Assembly: GCA_016124195.1 (NCBI GenBank)
Contig: WGOE01000002.1
Coordinates: 372,001 to 436,000, forward strand
Length of the DNA stretch: 64,000 bases
Origin: a bacterium
GTDB lineage: Bacteria; Pseudomonadota; Alphaproteobacteria; Rhodobacterales; Rhodobacteraceae
Direction: 5' to 3'
The notes beneath the pieces were generated by a model that searched no databases, was not told the DNA's origin, and was given only the letters and a program-made list of their open reading frames with translations. Below, piece after piece: positions 36,829 to 46,233 of the stretch. A program made the position numbers and the translations under genes. Numbering within the stretch: position 1 is the first letter of the stretch; every line of letters starts with the position of its first letter.

Positions 36829-37704
36829 ATGCGAAGTGACAGGCCTTTGCGCGCCGTTTCGGCAGCGCTTTTCCTATGTGGGGCGGCGGCAACGGCCGAT
36901 GCCGAGGCTTTGCCCGCGACGCAGGGCTTCACATTCAAGATGGCCAAGGTTTCCGACATCAACCCGGCCAAGCGGATCACCGTGCAGATCGACCCGGCCG
37001 AACAGGCGGCGTTGCTGGCCGCGGCACCCAAGGTCGATCCGCATCCTGTCCACCACGCCGACCCCGAGGCAGCGGCGGCTCCGCTGGCGCCGCCCCAGCC
37101 TTCGGGCGCGCATTACGACTGGTTCTGGAATACGGTGCCGGTGTCCCTGACGGCGGCGGACGGACGCTTTCCCCTGGCCATGGCGACCCTGTCCTCGGGC
37201 CCGAACGGCGTGCGGGTCGACGGGCCGCGCCTGCAGTCCATGCAGATCATGGCGCAGACCTGGGGGGCCGAAATCCTGAAGGACACGGTCGGCACCCGCG
37301 TTTCGCCGGCGCTGGTTCTTGCGGTGATGTCCGTCGAAAGTGCGGGCAATGCGGCTGCCGCAAGCGGAGCCGGGGCGCAGGGTCTCATGCAGCTGATCCC
37401 CGATACGGCCAAGCGGTTCGGTGTGACCGATGCGCTTGATCCGGCTCAGAATATCAAAGGGGGGATCGCCTATCTGGACTGGCTGATGGGCAATTTCAAC
37501 CGCGACCCCCTCATGGTGATCGCCGCCTATAACGCGGGCGAGGGGGCTGTCACCGCCAATGGCGGCGTGCCGCCCTTTGCCGAGACCCGCGACTATGTGC
37601 CCAAGGTGCTGGCGGCCTGGCAGGTGGCGCAGGGGCTTTGCGTGACGCCGCCAGAGCTGGTCAGCGATCCTTGCGTCTTCAAGGTCCTGTCCGCCAGCAA
37701 CTAG
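36829..37704 (+). CDS. Lytic transglycosylase (SLT domain protein)
   Basis: The 291-residue protein has an N-terminal signal peptide (about 1-25) and a Pro/Ala-rich linker (70-95), then a C-terminal SLT domain: catalytic Glu170 in MSVESAGN, GAQGLMQLIPDTA, and AAYNAGEGAV. It cleaves peptidoglycan between MurNAc and GlcNAc in the periplasm. It is divergent from the Tad locus and may open the wall for pilus assembly, but a housekeeping role is equally possible. Confidence 0.9.
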   Translation: MRSDRPLRAVSAALFLCGAAATADAEALPATQGFTFKMAKVSDINPAKRITVQIDPAEQAALLAAAPKVDPHPVHHADPEAAAAPLAPPQPSGAHYDWFWNTVPVSLTAADGRFPLAMATLSSGPNGVRVDGPRLQSMQIMAQTWGAEILKDTVGTRVSPALVLAVMSVESAGNAAAASGAGAQGLMQLIPDTAKRFGVTDALDPAQNIKGGIAYLDWLMGNFNRDPLMVIAAYNAGEGAVTANGGVPPFAETRDYVPKVLAAWQVAQGLCVTPPELVSDPCVFKVLSASN

Positions 37705-37746
37705 CCGCGCGCGCCCCGGCCGGGACCGGGCTGCGCGGACGGTCGG

Positions 37747-38037
37747 TCAGACCGAAAAGGCATTCGCCCATTCGGGATGGCGCAGGCGCTGCGCGTTCAC
37801 GAAGGGGCAGAGCGGCATGATCCTGAACCCCTCGGCCCGCGCGTCCGCCACCAGACGGGTCACAAGCGCAAGCCCCGCGCCCGTGCCGCGAAAGCTGTCG
37901 GGCACATAGGTGTGGTCCGCGATCACCAATTCGGGCGCTGTGATCGAATAGGTCAGCTCGGCCTCTTCCGACCCGTTGCGGATCACATAGCGGCCCTTGT
38001 GGCCGGCCACCTCGCGCGTGATGACATGGTCAGCCAA
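37747..38037 (-). CDS. GNAT-like N-acetyltransferase (YjdJ type)
   Basis: A 96-residue small acetyltransferase-fold protein of the COG2388 type: antiparallel strands ([16 protein letters not shown]), then [19 protein letters not shown], the acetyl-CoA-binding loop R-G-T-G-A-G, and a final LCPFVNAQ segment. Substrate unknown. It overlaps the CoA-transferase beta gene by eight bases, so it is probably co-transcribed with it. Confidence 0.85.
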   Translation of the reverse strand: MADHVITREVAGHKGRYVIRNGSEEAELTYSITAPELVIADHTYVPDSFRGTGAGLALVTRLVADARAEGFRIMPLCPFVNAQRLRHPEWANAFSV

Positions 38038-38662
38038 GAACGGTCGCCTCGGTTGCGGCGCGCAGGTCGGCCTCGCTTACGCCATCGGCTAGCTCCACGA
38101 TCTTCAGCCCACCTTCGACGACATCGAGCACGCCCAGATTGGTGATGATCCTGTTCACCACCGCCTTGCCGGTCAGGGGCAGGGTGCAGGCCTTGAGCAC
38201 TTTCGATTCGCCGTGCTTCGATGTGTGGTCCATGACGACCACCACGCGGCCGACGCCTGCCACCAGATCCATCGCCCCGCCCATGCCCTTCACAAGCTTG
38301 CCCGGGATCATCCAGTTCGCCAGATCGCCCGTCTCCGAGACCTCCATCGCGCCGAGGATGGCCATGGCGATCTTGCCGCCCCGGATCATGGCAAAGGACT
38401 GCGCGCTGTCGAAATAGGCGGTCTGCGGCAGTTCGGTGATGGTCTGCTTGCCCGCGTTGATCAGGTCAGGGTCTTCCTCGCCCTCGATCGGGAAGGGGCC
38501 CATGCCCAGCATGCCGTTTTCCGATTGCAGCGTGACGCTGACGCCTTGGGGAATGTAATTCGACACCAGCGTCGGGATGCCGATGCCGAGGTTCACATAG
38601 GTGCCGTCCTGCAGCTCCTGCGCCGCGCGGGCTGCGATTTGGTTGCGATCCCAGCCGGCCAT
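38030..38662 (-). CDS. scoB: 3-oxoacid CoA-transferase subunit B
   Basis: 210 residues starting at ATG 38662, which shares a base with the alpha-subunit stop. The catalytic Glu48 is in the family motif SENGMLG, and an N-terminal NLGIGIPTL loop is present. With subunit A it transfers CoA from succinyl-CoA to acetoacetate or another 3-oxoacid. Length and order match SCOT/Ato enzymes. Confidence 0.92.
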   Translation of the reverse strand: MAGWDRNQIAARAAQELQDGTYVNLGIGIPTLVSNYIPQGVSVTLQSENGMLGMGPFPIEGEEDPDLINAGKQTITELPQTAYFDSAQSFAMIRGGKIAMAILGAMEVSETGDLANWMIPGKLVKGMGGAMDLVAGVGRVVVVMDHTSKHGESKVLKACTLPLTGKAVVNRIITNLGVLDVVEGGLKIVELADGVSEADLRAATEATVLG

Positions 38663-39366
38663 CACACGGCCTCCTTCTTGCGGACAGTGCGGTTTTCGAT
38701 GCGCTTTTCGTGCTGGCCCTGGATCAGGCGGTGCACGTAGATGCCGGGCAGATGGATCGTGTCGGGGTCCAGGCTGCCGAGCGGGACGATCTCTTCGACC
38801 TCGGCCCCGCAGACCTTGCCCGCCGTCGCCGCCGGAGGGTTGAAGTTGCGCGCGGTCTTGCGAAAGACGAGGTTGCCCGACGGATCGGCCTTCCAGGCTT
38901 TGACGATGGACAAATCGGCCACGATTCCGCGTTCCAGAATGTAGGTCTGGCCGTTGAAGTCCTTGTGTTCCTTGCCTTCGGCGATCACGGTGCCGACACC
39001 TGTCTTGGTGTAAAAGCCCGGAATGCCGGCCCCGCCGGCGCGCAGACGTTCGGCGAGGGTGCCTTGCGGGTTGAACTCCAGCTCCAGCTCGCCCGACAGA
39101 TACTGGCGCATGAATTCCGCGTTTTCGCCCACATAGGACGAGATCATCTTCTTGACCTGCCGCGTTGCAAGCAGGACGCCCAGTCCGAAGCCATCGACCC
39201 CGGCATTGTTCGAGGCGATGACAAGATCACGGGTTCCGGCCTCCTTGATGGCGGCGATCAGCAACTCCGGTATGCCGCAGAGCCCGAATCCGCCGCTGGC
39301 GATGGTCATGCCATCAAAGAGCAACCCCTCCAGTGCTGCCGCTGCACTGGCGTATTCCTTGTTCAT
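38662..39366 (-). CDS. scoA: 3-oxoacid CoA-transferase subunit A
   Basis: 234 residues from ATG 39366, with GGAGGG four bases upstream; a longer frame has no coding character. It contains the CoA-transferase family I block [16 protein letters not shown] and the later [11 protein letters not shown]. The subunit is coupled by a TGATG junction to subunit B. The pair serves ketone-body or PHB-derived acetoacetate use. Confidence 0.92.
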   Translation of the reverse strand: MNKEYASAAAALEGLLFDGMTIASGGFGLCGIPELLIAAIKEAGTRDLVIASNNAGVDGFGLGVLLATRQVKKMISSYVGENAEFMRQYLSGELELEFNPQGTLAERLRAGGAGIPGFYTKTGVGTVIAEGKEHKDFNGQTYILERGIVADLSIVKAWKADPSGNLVFRKTARNFNPPAATAGKVCGAEVEEIVPLGSLDPDTIHLPGIYVHRLIQGQHEKRIENRTVRKKEAV

Positions 39367-39486
39367 CCTACCCTCCGCGAAACGCTTGGCCCAAGCAAAG
39401 CGCGCCGCAGGGCACAAGTCAATGCCGCGTCGCAGAACTGCCGGGCCTTTACCCTGCTCGCAGATTGCCTATGGTGCACCCCGCGC

Positions 39487-39572
39487 GCCCGCGTGGTGAA
39501 ATGGTAGACACAGGAGACTTAAAATCTCCAGGCCGAACGGCCGTGCCGGTTCAAGTCCGGCCGCGGGCACCA
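39487..39572 (+). tRNA. tRNA-Leu (anticodon UAA)
   Basis: 86-nt cloverleaf with acceptor GCCCGCG/CGCGGGC, discriminator A, encoded CCA (39570-39572), anticodon stem GGAGA/TCTCC with loop CTTAAAA (anticodon TAA at 39520-39522), a long variable arm as in class II tRNAs, and a T-arm GGTTCAAGTCC. It reads UUA/UUG codons, which should be rare in this GC-rich genome. Confidence 0.96.
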
Positions 39573-40541
39573 TAATTCCGATATTATTTTATATAATTCA
39601 AATACTTACATGCCAACTATGTATTCAAATCCGCCCCATTGTACACCCTTTCGGCCGAGTTGGCGACGAAGATGTCACTCTTCCCCTTCGTACTGCGAGC
39701 GGTGAGGCGAAGGCCCCAGCGACAACAGTACTTCGGGGCGTCCCATATTGAAATAGTGCTGAGCCGCCGCTTGGCAGCGATTATCTGGTCGGATGTGCCC
39801 GCGCCAAACAGCAAGAAACCCCGCACAGATGCACATGGTCGAAACTCACAAGGCCGCCCACTTTGCCCTAACGTCCTTTCATGGCTTTGCTGTCGATCCT
39901 CCACACGTCGCCCTCTGTCTGATCGCACCTGAGGCCGCGCGGCGGTCTGGATCAGCAACCGGAGCGCGAGAGCGATGCGTCAAGGGCCGGAACGCCTTCC
40001 ACGGCCCTGATCCGAAATGGCCGATGGCCCGCCCTGTTGCCCCCCGCGAGGCTTTGGCCTGCGCGGTCGCCTGCAAGTCAACCGTCAGGCCTTGGCCGCC
40101 GCGCGCCTGAAGATCATGCCGATCTGGTTCAGGGCCTTGGGCGGAACCGTGTTTCGGGCCGTCATTCGCATCCTCGCGATCATTTGATCTTCGGCCAGAG
40201 CCAAGCGGGATTTGCAAGGAACTTAGCAGTGGCGGCTGCCAGAGCCGACCGGCCTGACCCACGGACCTTGCCTTTGTGGGGCAAGGCCCGTGGTGGCGCG
40301 GGCAACCCGATGGCCATGCGCAGCCCTTGGATTCGGCGGCAAGGCAACGCGTCTGCTTGCAAGATCCCGGCAACTTCCCACCCGCATCCTGCGCGGATGG
40401 GCGTGCCCGGGATGCGCCACCTCTTCCGACTTGCGCCGGACATTGCGGACAAACTCGCGCATAAAGCGGTACTCTTTCGGTTTACGCAACCGGGCGGACG
40501 GGCTAGACAGAACGTCCTGGCATCAGGAAAGGCGGTTCCGC
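39573..40541. other. Gene-poor segment behind tRNA-Leu
   Basis: 969 bases without a protein I can support. The first 45 bases after the tRNA are strikingly AT-rich, unlike the surroundings. A minus-strand frame at 39617-39958 (113 codons) and a 32-codon frame at about 40110-40190 (MIARMRMTARNT start) look like possible remnants, the latter behind an in-frame stop. No transposase or integrase motif seen. This could be a decayed island next to a tRNA. Confidence 0.5.
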
Positions 40542-40955
40542 ATGGAAAAGAGACTGCTTGTCGCGGATGACAATGAACATTTTGCCCGCCTCGTCGCCTT
40601 CGCGGCCGACCGCAATGGCTGGACAAGTTCGATCTATCCCAATGGTCGCGCCCTGATCATGGCCTTGCGCGAAATGACCGGGCCGGCCTTGCTGATCCTG
40701 GATGTGCTGATGCCGGAGCTTGACGGGATCGAAACGCTGGATCGGTTGAGCATACTGCCAATACGCGATGACCTGCGGATCATATTCGCAAGCGGCGGCG
40801 ATCATACCAATGTCGATGCGGCCTGCCAGATATCGCAGGCGAAATCTCTGGATGTTGGCGCCGCGATCTACAAACCTGTGACTCTGGCCGAGATTGAGGT
40901 GCTGCTGCAAGCCGAAAGCCTTGTCATGGAACGAAAATTTGGAGATCTGGATTGA
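40542..40955 (+). CDS. Single-domain response regulator
   Basis: 137 residues starting at ATG 40542 behind AGGAAAGG. It is only a receiver domain: acidic pair Asp9/Asp10, phospho-acceptor Asp54 in LILDVLMPELDG, Ser84 in the Thr/Ser position, and Lys111 in YKP. No output domain. It may work with the hybrid kinase encoded 250 bases downstream, as a relay or a competitor for phosphate. Confidence 0.92.
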   Translation: MEKRLLVADDNEHFARLVAFAADRNGWTSSIYPNGRALIMALREMTGPALLILDVLMPELDGIETLDRLSILPIRDDLRIIFASGGDHTNVDAACQISQAKSLDVGAAIYKPVTLAEIEVLLQAESLVMERKFGDLD

Positions 40956-41205
40956 AATTCGGCATGGCGCGGAAAAGACGCGGGTCAAAATGGCCGGGCT
41001 GCAGAGGCATTTCAAACCAGATCATCAGGGGCGCTTTCGATCCCGGGCTGCGTGCATGGATGTTGCATAAATAGACCAGATCTTGCCCCAGCCCGGAGCC
41101 ACCGGAACAGCGGATGACTTAGTCATGGAATGCCAAATCATAGTTTGCTAGGCAGGGCTCAGCTCAACCTCGATTGAACCGGGTGGATATTGGAAGGAGA
41201 GGCGG

Positions 41206-43164
41206 ATGCGAAAGTCGGCGGAACTTCCAAATCTGGTGCTCGCCGCAATCGGGGCGGGGACCTGGGATTGGGACCTTGGCACCAATATCGTCAGTCACAA
41301 CCGCGTCTTCAGCGAAATCGTCGGTCTGGATGACGGGCTGCTGGATCATCCCTTTCCCCTGACGCATCACCTCATTCACCCCGAAGATGCCCAAGCTGCC
41401 CTTGCCGCCTTCAACGCCGCTGTTCAGCACGGCGCCCCCTATGCCCACACGCACCGGATCTGCCGGCGCGATGGCTCGGTCATCTGGGTCGAGGATCTGG
41501 GGCGCGTGATCGAATTCGACGTGAACGGTGGGGCCAAGCGGATGGTCGGCGCCCTGCGCGATGTGACGGACGCGGTCACGACGCGCCGCATGCTGGATGA
41601 AACCCAGGACAACTTTGCCGATCTCGTCGAAAGCGTGCCCGGAGCCATCGTGCGCTGCAGCGCCGATGCAGGCGGCCGGACCGTCTTTACCTATATCAGC
41701 GCGAAATGTCAGGACATCTGGGGGCTTTCGGCCTCTGACATCCTCGCCAACCCGGACCTGATCTGGAACATGGCGGCGGTCGATGACGCGCCCATCCTGC
41801 GCAACGCGTTTTCCCTGTCCGACAAGAACGCCGCCGCACTGGACATCAAGGTGCATATCACGACCGTGGCCGGACGGCGCAAGCGCCTGCACGTCTTTGC
41901 CGCACCCCAGCATCGGCTGCGCCAGTCGACCAGCCGCACCGTTCTGGTGCTCGACATCACCGAACAGACCCGGATCGAAGAGGAATTGCGCAAGAGCCGC
42001 GAAATCATCCTGCAGACCCAGAAGGTCGAGGCGATCGGCAGTCTGACCGGCGGCATGGCGCATGATTTCAACAATCTGCTGGCGGTGATCCTCGGCAATC
42101 TGGAACTGTTGCGCGAGGACCCCGATCCCGACCATGTCGAGGATTACGTCAGCGAAGCCATTTCCGCGGCGCTGCGCGGGCGCGACCTGACCCGCAGCCT
42201 GCTCAGCTTTGCCCGCAAGGCACCGCTGGAACCTGTGACGATGGACCTCAACGCCGTGGTGCGCGGCATGGACAACATGATCCGCCGCACCCTGCCTGAG
42301 AACAACGAGATCGAAGTGTCGCTCAGCGGCGGCCTCTGGAAGGTGCAGGCCGACCGCAGTTCGACCGAAAGCATGATCCTGAACCTTGTGATCAACGCGC
42401 GCGATGCGATGCCCCGGGGCGGACGGATCACGATCGAGACCGCCAATATCCGCCTGACCGAAGACTATGTCGAAGAACGCGACGAGACGATCGAACCGGG
42501 CCGCTACGTGATGATTGCGGTGACCGATACGGGCATGGGTATTCCGCCGGAAAATCTGGAAAGGGTGTTCGAGCCCTTCTTCACCACCAAGCCGGTCGGG
42601 CAGGGTACGGGGCTGGGCCTGTCCTCGATCATGGGCTTTGCCCGTCAGTCGGGCGGGACAGTGCGGATTTACAGCGAAGTGGGGCATGGCACCACGGTCA
42701 AGGTCTATTTCCGGGCGGTCTTCCTGACCGCGGAAAGCCCTGACCTGGTGCCGGAGGCGCCCGCGCTCGGGCCGACACGCGGCAAGATCCTTTTGGTCGA
42801 GGACGAGCCCGCCGTTCGCAAGGTGATCCAGAGCCGCCTTCAGATCGAAGGTTATACCGTCGTGGAGGCGGAAAATGCCGCAGCCGCGATCAGGATCTTC
42901 GCGCGGGAGGCGCCGTTCGATCTGATCCTGACCGACATCGTGATGCCCGGCCAATTGCAGGGCACCGGACTGGTCAAGGAGTTGCGCAAGCTGGCGCCCG
43001 ACCTGAAGGCGATCTTCATGTCCGGTTATCCAAACGAGGCCGCCATCCACGGCAACGGCCTGCGGGTCGAAGATATCAAACTGATGAAGCCGGTCACCAA
43101 GGACGATCTGCTGCGCGCCCTGCGGCGCGCCGTCAAGGCGCAGGGCGGCAAGGCGGACAGCTAG
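41206..43164 (+). CDS. PAS-domain hybrid histidine kinase
   Basis: A 652-residue soluble kinase: PAS/PAC domain (about 8-125), a second PAS-like domain (130-255), dimerisation helix with H-box MAHDFNNLL (His286), ATPase domain with N-box NLVINARD (393-400) and G-box GTGLGLSSI, then a C-terminal receiver (about 526-645) with Asp577 in LILTDIVMP. No membrane segment, so it senses a cytoplasmic cue. The AHDFNN H-box is typical of the HWE-unrelated CckA-like family. GGAGAGGCGG precedes the ATG. Confidence 0.93.
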   Translation: MRKSAELPNLVLAAIGAGTWDWDLGTNIVSHNRVFSEIVGLDDGLLDHPFPLTHHLIHPEDAQAALAAFNAAVQHGAPYAHTHRICRRDGSVIWVEDLGRVIEFDVNGGAKRMVGALRDVTDAVTTRRMLDETQDNFADLVESVPGAIVRCSADAGGRTVFTYISAKCQDIWGLSASDILANPDLIWNMAAVDDAPILRNAFSLSDKNAAALDIKVHITTVAGRRKRLHVFAAPQHRLRQSTSRTVLVLDITEQTRIEEELRKSREIILQTQKVEAIGSLTGGMAHDFNNLLAVILGNLELLREDPDPDHVEDYVSEAISAALRGRDLTRSLLSFARKAPLEPVTMDLNAVVRGMDNMIRRTLPENNEIEVSLSGGLWKVQADRSSTESMILNLVINARDAMPRGGRITIETANIRLTEDYVEERDETIEPGRYVMIAVTDTGMGIPPENLERVFEPFFTTKPVGQGTGLGLSSIMGFARQSGGTVRIYSEVGHGTTVKVYFRAVFLTAESPDLVPEAPALGPTRGKILLVEDEPAVRKVIQSRLQIEGYTVVEAENAAAAIRIFAREAPFDLILTDIVMPGQLQGTGLVKELRKLAPDLKAIFMSGYPNEAAIHGNGLRVEDIKLMKPVTKDDLLRALRRAVKAQGGKADS

Positions 43165-43209
43165 GCCGCGCGGCGGCTGCCATGTCGCGCCCGCAGATTC
43201 AGTCCCTCC

Positions 43210-43228
43210 ATGCCCATTAATCGGGCAT
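43210..43228. promoter_or_regulatory. Inverted repeat between kinase and allophanate hydrolase genes
   Basis: ATGCCC-N7-GGGCAT (43210-43215 and 43223-43228) lies 46 bases after the kinase stop and 185 bases before the allophanate hydrolase start. It has no T-run, so a terminator is unlikely; it could be an operator for the hydrolase promoter. Confidence 0.3.
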
Positions 43229-43412
43229 CCGGCGGCAATTTGCCTTCTTCGTGGGCGGATCGGCCAGAAGGTGCCATGATCGCAGCTTCTCGCTTGCCAT
43301 GACGCGGCTCTGCGCTCTGGGATGCGCCCGGTCGGTATCGCCGGGGTCGGGTGCGGCCTGCACCGGCCAGGCGCCACGCTCCGATCCGAAACGTCACGAA
43401 TGGAGCCTGCCC

Positions 43413-45200
43413 ATGCTGCCTGCCGTCCTGTCCTTGCCCGCCCTGCAAACCGCCTATGCCAAGGGGGCCTCGCCCGTCGATGTGGTCGAAGAGGTCATCG
43501 CGCGGATCAAGGCGTCGGACGATGCCGCGATCTTCATCTCGGTCGCCGAGTTCGATGATCTGCGGGCGCAGGCGCGGGCGCTGGTCGCGCGCAAAGCGGA
43601 GGCGCTGCCGCTGTACGGCGTGCCCTGCGCGGTCAAGGACAATATCGACGTGGCCGGTCTGGCGACGACCGCGGCCTGCCCGGCCTATGCCTATCGGCCA
43701 GAAGCCGATGCCGCGGTCGTGGCGCGCCTGCGCGCGGCCGGGGCCCTGGTGGTGGGCAAGACAAACCTGGACCAGTTCGCCACCGGGCTGAACGGCACGC
43801 GCTCGCCCTATGGCGCGCCGCGGTCGGTGTTCGATGCCGATTACGTCTCGGGCGGGTCCTCGTCGGGGTCGGCGGTTGCTGTGGCTTCGGGGCTGGTGGC
43901 CTTTGCACTGGGTACAGATACGGCAGGCTCGGGGCGGGTGCCTGCGGCCTTCAACAACCTTGTCGGCATCAAGCCCACGCCGGGGCTGGTTCCGAACACC
44001 GGCGTGGTGCCGGCCTGCCGCAGTGTCGATGTGGTGACGGTCTTTGCGGGCTCGGTTGCCGACGGCGTGGCGGTGCGCCGGGTGATCGAGGGGGTGGACG
44101 CCGGCGACCCCTTCTCGCGCCCGGCCATCCCGGTCGGCCTGCCGCCCAAGCCGCGGATCGGCGTGCTGACCGGGGCCGAGCGCGAGTTTTACGGCAATGC
44201 CGAGGTCGCGGCCCTTTACGATGCCGCCATCGCCCGGGCCGAGGCGCTGGGTGCGACAATCCTGCCCTTCGACTACGTGCCCTTCCGCGAAGTGGCGGCA
44301 CTTCTCTACGAGGGCCCCTGGGTCGCAGAGCGCCTGGCCGCGGTCGAGGATTTCCTCGCCGCCCATCCCGAGGCATTCGATCCGACCGTGCGCCGGATCA
44401 TCGAGGGCGCGCGGGACAAGACCGCTGTCGAGGCCTTTCGCGGCCGCTACCGGCTCGAGGCGCTGCGCAAGGCGGTGGCGCCGGTCTGGCAGGCGGTCGA
44501 CATGCTTCTGCTGCCGACCGCGCCCACGACCTATACCGTGGCCGAAATGCTGGCCGATCCCGTGACGAAGAACAGCCATTTCGGCCGCTATACCAATTTT
44601 GCCAACCTGCTGGGCTATGCCGCGATTGCGGTGCCGGCGGGGTTTGGCGCGTCAGGTCTGCCGGCCGGGGTAACGCTGGTCGGGCCGGGCTTCAGCGACG
44701 ACGCTTTGGCGCCCTTTGCCGGCGCCCTGCATCAGGCAGCCGCCTGCGGCATGGGCAAGGACCGCAACGCCGCCATCCCGCCCGCGCCAGAGGTGCCGCT
44801 GCCGGAGGGCTGGCTGCCGATCTGCGTGGTGGGCGCCCATCTGACGGGCATGCCGCTGAACCCCGAACTGACCGGACCGGGCGGCGTCCTTCTGGGCGAG
44901 GCGAGGACCGCACCGGGCTACCGGCTTTACGCGCTGGCCGGAACCGTGCCGCCCAAGCCGGGCATGGCGTTGGACCCTCACTTCCGCGGACCCGGCATCG
45001 CGGTCGAGGTCTGGGCCCTGCCGCCCGCCGCCTTTGGCGCCTTCGTCGCGCGCATTCCGGCGCCGCTTGGCATCGGCAAGATCACGCTGGATGATGGCCG
45101 GCAGGTGCCGGGTTTTCTCTGCGAGGCGCATGGCCTGACCGGGGCAACCGAGATCACAAGCCATGGCGGCTGGCACGCCTACCGTGCGGCCCAGGCCTAG
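43413..45200 (+). CDS. atzF: Allophanate hydrolase
   Basis: Start ATG 43413 has GGAG seven bases upstream; 595 residues, the usual length. The amidase-signature core (1-430) has Lys75 in CAVKDN, cis-Ser149 in the SGGSSSGS block, and nucleophile Ser173 in GTDTAGS, 24 residues apart. The C-terminal domain (about 460-595) is the AtzF-type domain, with the GVLLGEARTAPGYRLY segment. It hydrolyses allophanate to ammonia and carbonate/CO2. It is convergent with the LysR gene, overlapping its stop by four bases, and is not preceded by urea carboxylase here. Confidence 0.93.
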   Translation: MLPAVLSLPALQTAYAKGASPVDVVEEVIARIKASDDAAIFISVAEFDDLRAQARALVARKAEALPLYGVPCAVKDNIDVAGLATTAACPAYAYRPEADAAVVARLRAAGALVVGKTNLDQFATGLNGTRSPYGAPRSVFDADYVSGGSSSGSAVAVASGLVAFALGTDTAGSGRVPAAFNNLVGIKPTPGLVPNTGVVPACRSVDVVTVFAGSVADGVAVRRVIEGVDAGDPFSRPAIPVGLPPKPRIGVLTGAEREFYGNAEVAALYDAAIARAEALGATILPFDYVPFREVAALLYEGPWVAERLAAVEDFLAAHPEAFDPTVRRIIEGARDKTAVEAFRGRYRLEALRKAVAPVWQAVDMLLLPTAPTTYTVAEMLADPVTKNSHFGRYTNFANLLGYAAIAVPAGFGASGLPAGVTLVGPGFSDDALAPFAGALHQAAACGMGKDRNAAIPPAPEVPLPEGWLPICVVGAHLTGMPLNPELTGPGGVLLGEARTAPGYRLYALAGTVPPKPGMALDPHFRGPGIAVEVWALPPAAFGAFVARIPAPLGIGKITLDDGRQVPGFLCEAHGLTGATEITSHGGWHAYRAAQA

Positions 45201-46099
45201 GCGAAGCGCGCATCCAGCGCCCTTCCAAGCTGGGCTGCGAACTTGGCCGCCGCCACCGGCAGGGTGCGCCCGCGCAACTGGCACAGGTAAAGCCGCCCCT
45301 CTGGCACATCGCGTGTATCGACCGGGCGCGAGACAACGCCCTCCGCCCCGGTTTCAGGCAGGCCGATCGGGATCTGAAAGCTGATCAGATGCTCCTGAAC
45401 CGGATAGCGGCGGAGGAATTCGAAATGATCGGAATCGAGCACCACCCGGAGATGGACCGAGGATTTGACCAGCGCGAGGTCGATCAGATGCCGGACGCCG
45501 TATTGCGCGGTGGGAAGGCCGATCGGATAGGCCGCACAGTCGCGCAGCCGCACCGCCGCGCGCCCGGCCAGGGGATGATCCTCGGCCATCACCGCATGGA
45601 TCACCTGCCGGGCCGAACCGAGGATCTGCACCTCGGACAGGCGCACGGGTTCAAAGATCAAGGCAAGGTCGGCGTCATGGCTGACCAGCGCCGCCTCGGC
45701 CGCCTCGCGGTCGCGCACCCTCACGCCAAAGGTCACGCCCGGATGCTCGCGCCTATAGCCGCCGATCTGGTCGGGCAGGAAAAACGGCAGGAAGGCCTGG
45801 CTGCAGGCGATGGCGACATGGCCGCGCCTTTCGCCGGCGAGATCGGCGATCTGGCTTTTCAGCTTCTCCAGTTCCGCGGCTTGCGTGCGCAGATGGTGGA
45901 TCAGCAACTCCCCCGCCGTCGACAGCCGCACCCCGCGCGGCAGCCGTTCAAAGATCGGTACGCCCAGTTCCTCTTCCAGCGCCAGCACGCGGCGGTTGAG
46001 CGCGGTCGAGGTCAGCGCCAGCCCCTCGGCCGCCTTGCGGATCGACCCGGCGCGGGCCACGGCGTCGATGAACTGCAAGGGCGTCAGAAGGCGCATCAT
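45197..46099 (-). CDS. LysR family transcriptional regulator
   Basis: A 300-residue LTTR with N-terminal winged helix (LLTPLQFIDAVARAGSIRKAAEGL; about 1-65) and C-terminal effector-binding domain. It is divergent from the BMP-type ABC operon and tail-to-tail with the allophanate hydrolase gene, so it is the likely local regulator of both. Two candidate LysR sites lie 12 and 34 bases upstream of its start. Confidence 0.92.
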   Translation of the reverse strand: MMRLLTPLQFIDAVARAGSIRKAAEGLALTSTALNRRVLALEEELGVPIFERLPRGVRLSTAGELLIHHLRTQAAELEKLKSQIADLAGERRGHVAIACSQAFLPFFLPDQIGGYRREHPGVTFGVRVRDREAAEAALVSHDADLALIFEPVRLSEVQILGSARQVIHAVMAEDHPLAGRAAVRLRDCAAYPIGLPTAQYGVRHLIDLALVKSSVHLRVVLDSDHFEFLRRYPVQEHLISFQIPIGLPETGAEGVVSRPVDTRDVPEGRLYLCQLRGRTLPVAAAKFAAQLGRALDARFA

Positions 46100-46110
46100 C
46101 GCTCCCTACT

Positions 46111-46148
46111 GCTGCAAAATATGCAGCGCATCGCTGCGAAGATAGCAG
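46111..46148. promoter_or_regulatory. Tandem LysR operator sites in the lysR-BMP intergenic region
   Basis: Two CTGC-N7-GCAG motifs: CTGCAAAATATGCAG at 46112-46126 (within the perfect inverted repeat GCTGCA-N5-TGCAGC, 46111-46127) and CTGCGAAGATAGCAG at 46134-46148. Both satisfy the T-N11-A rule of LysR boxes (TGC-N7-GCA) and are spaced 22 bp, two helical turns, on the same face of the DNA. Confidence 0.65.
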
Positions 46149-46233
46149 ACGACAGCAGCACTGCAATCCGCAACAGTTTTATTCAACGAGTCGTCGCGGC
46201 AGCGCGGCCCCCACCCCAGACCTGGAGATCCCG

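Noticed and set aside
39617-39958. Possible transposase remnant behind tRNA-Leu
   Set aside because: No DDE, HNH or integrase motif could be found in any frame, so I do not call a mobile element.
41164-43377. A 737-codon open frame on the minus strand
   Set aside because: Antisense to the hybrid kinase gene, whose H, N and G boxes are unambiguous.
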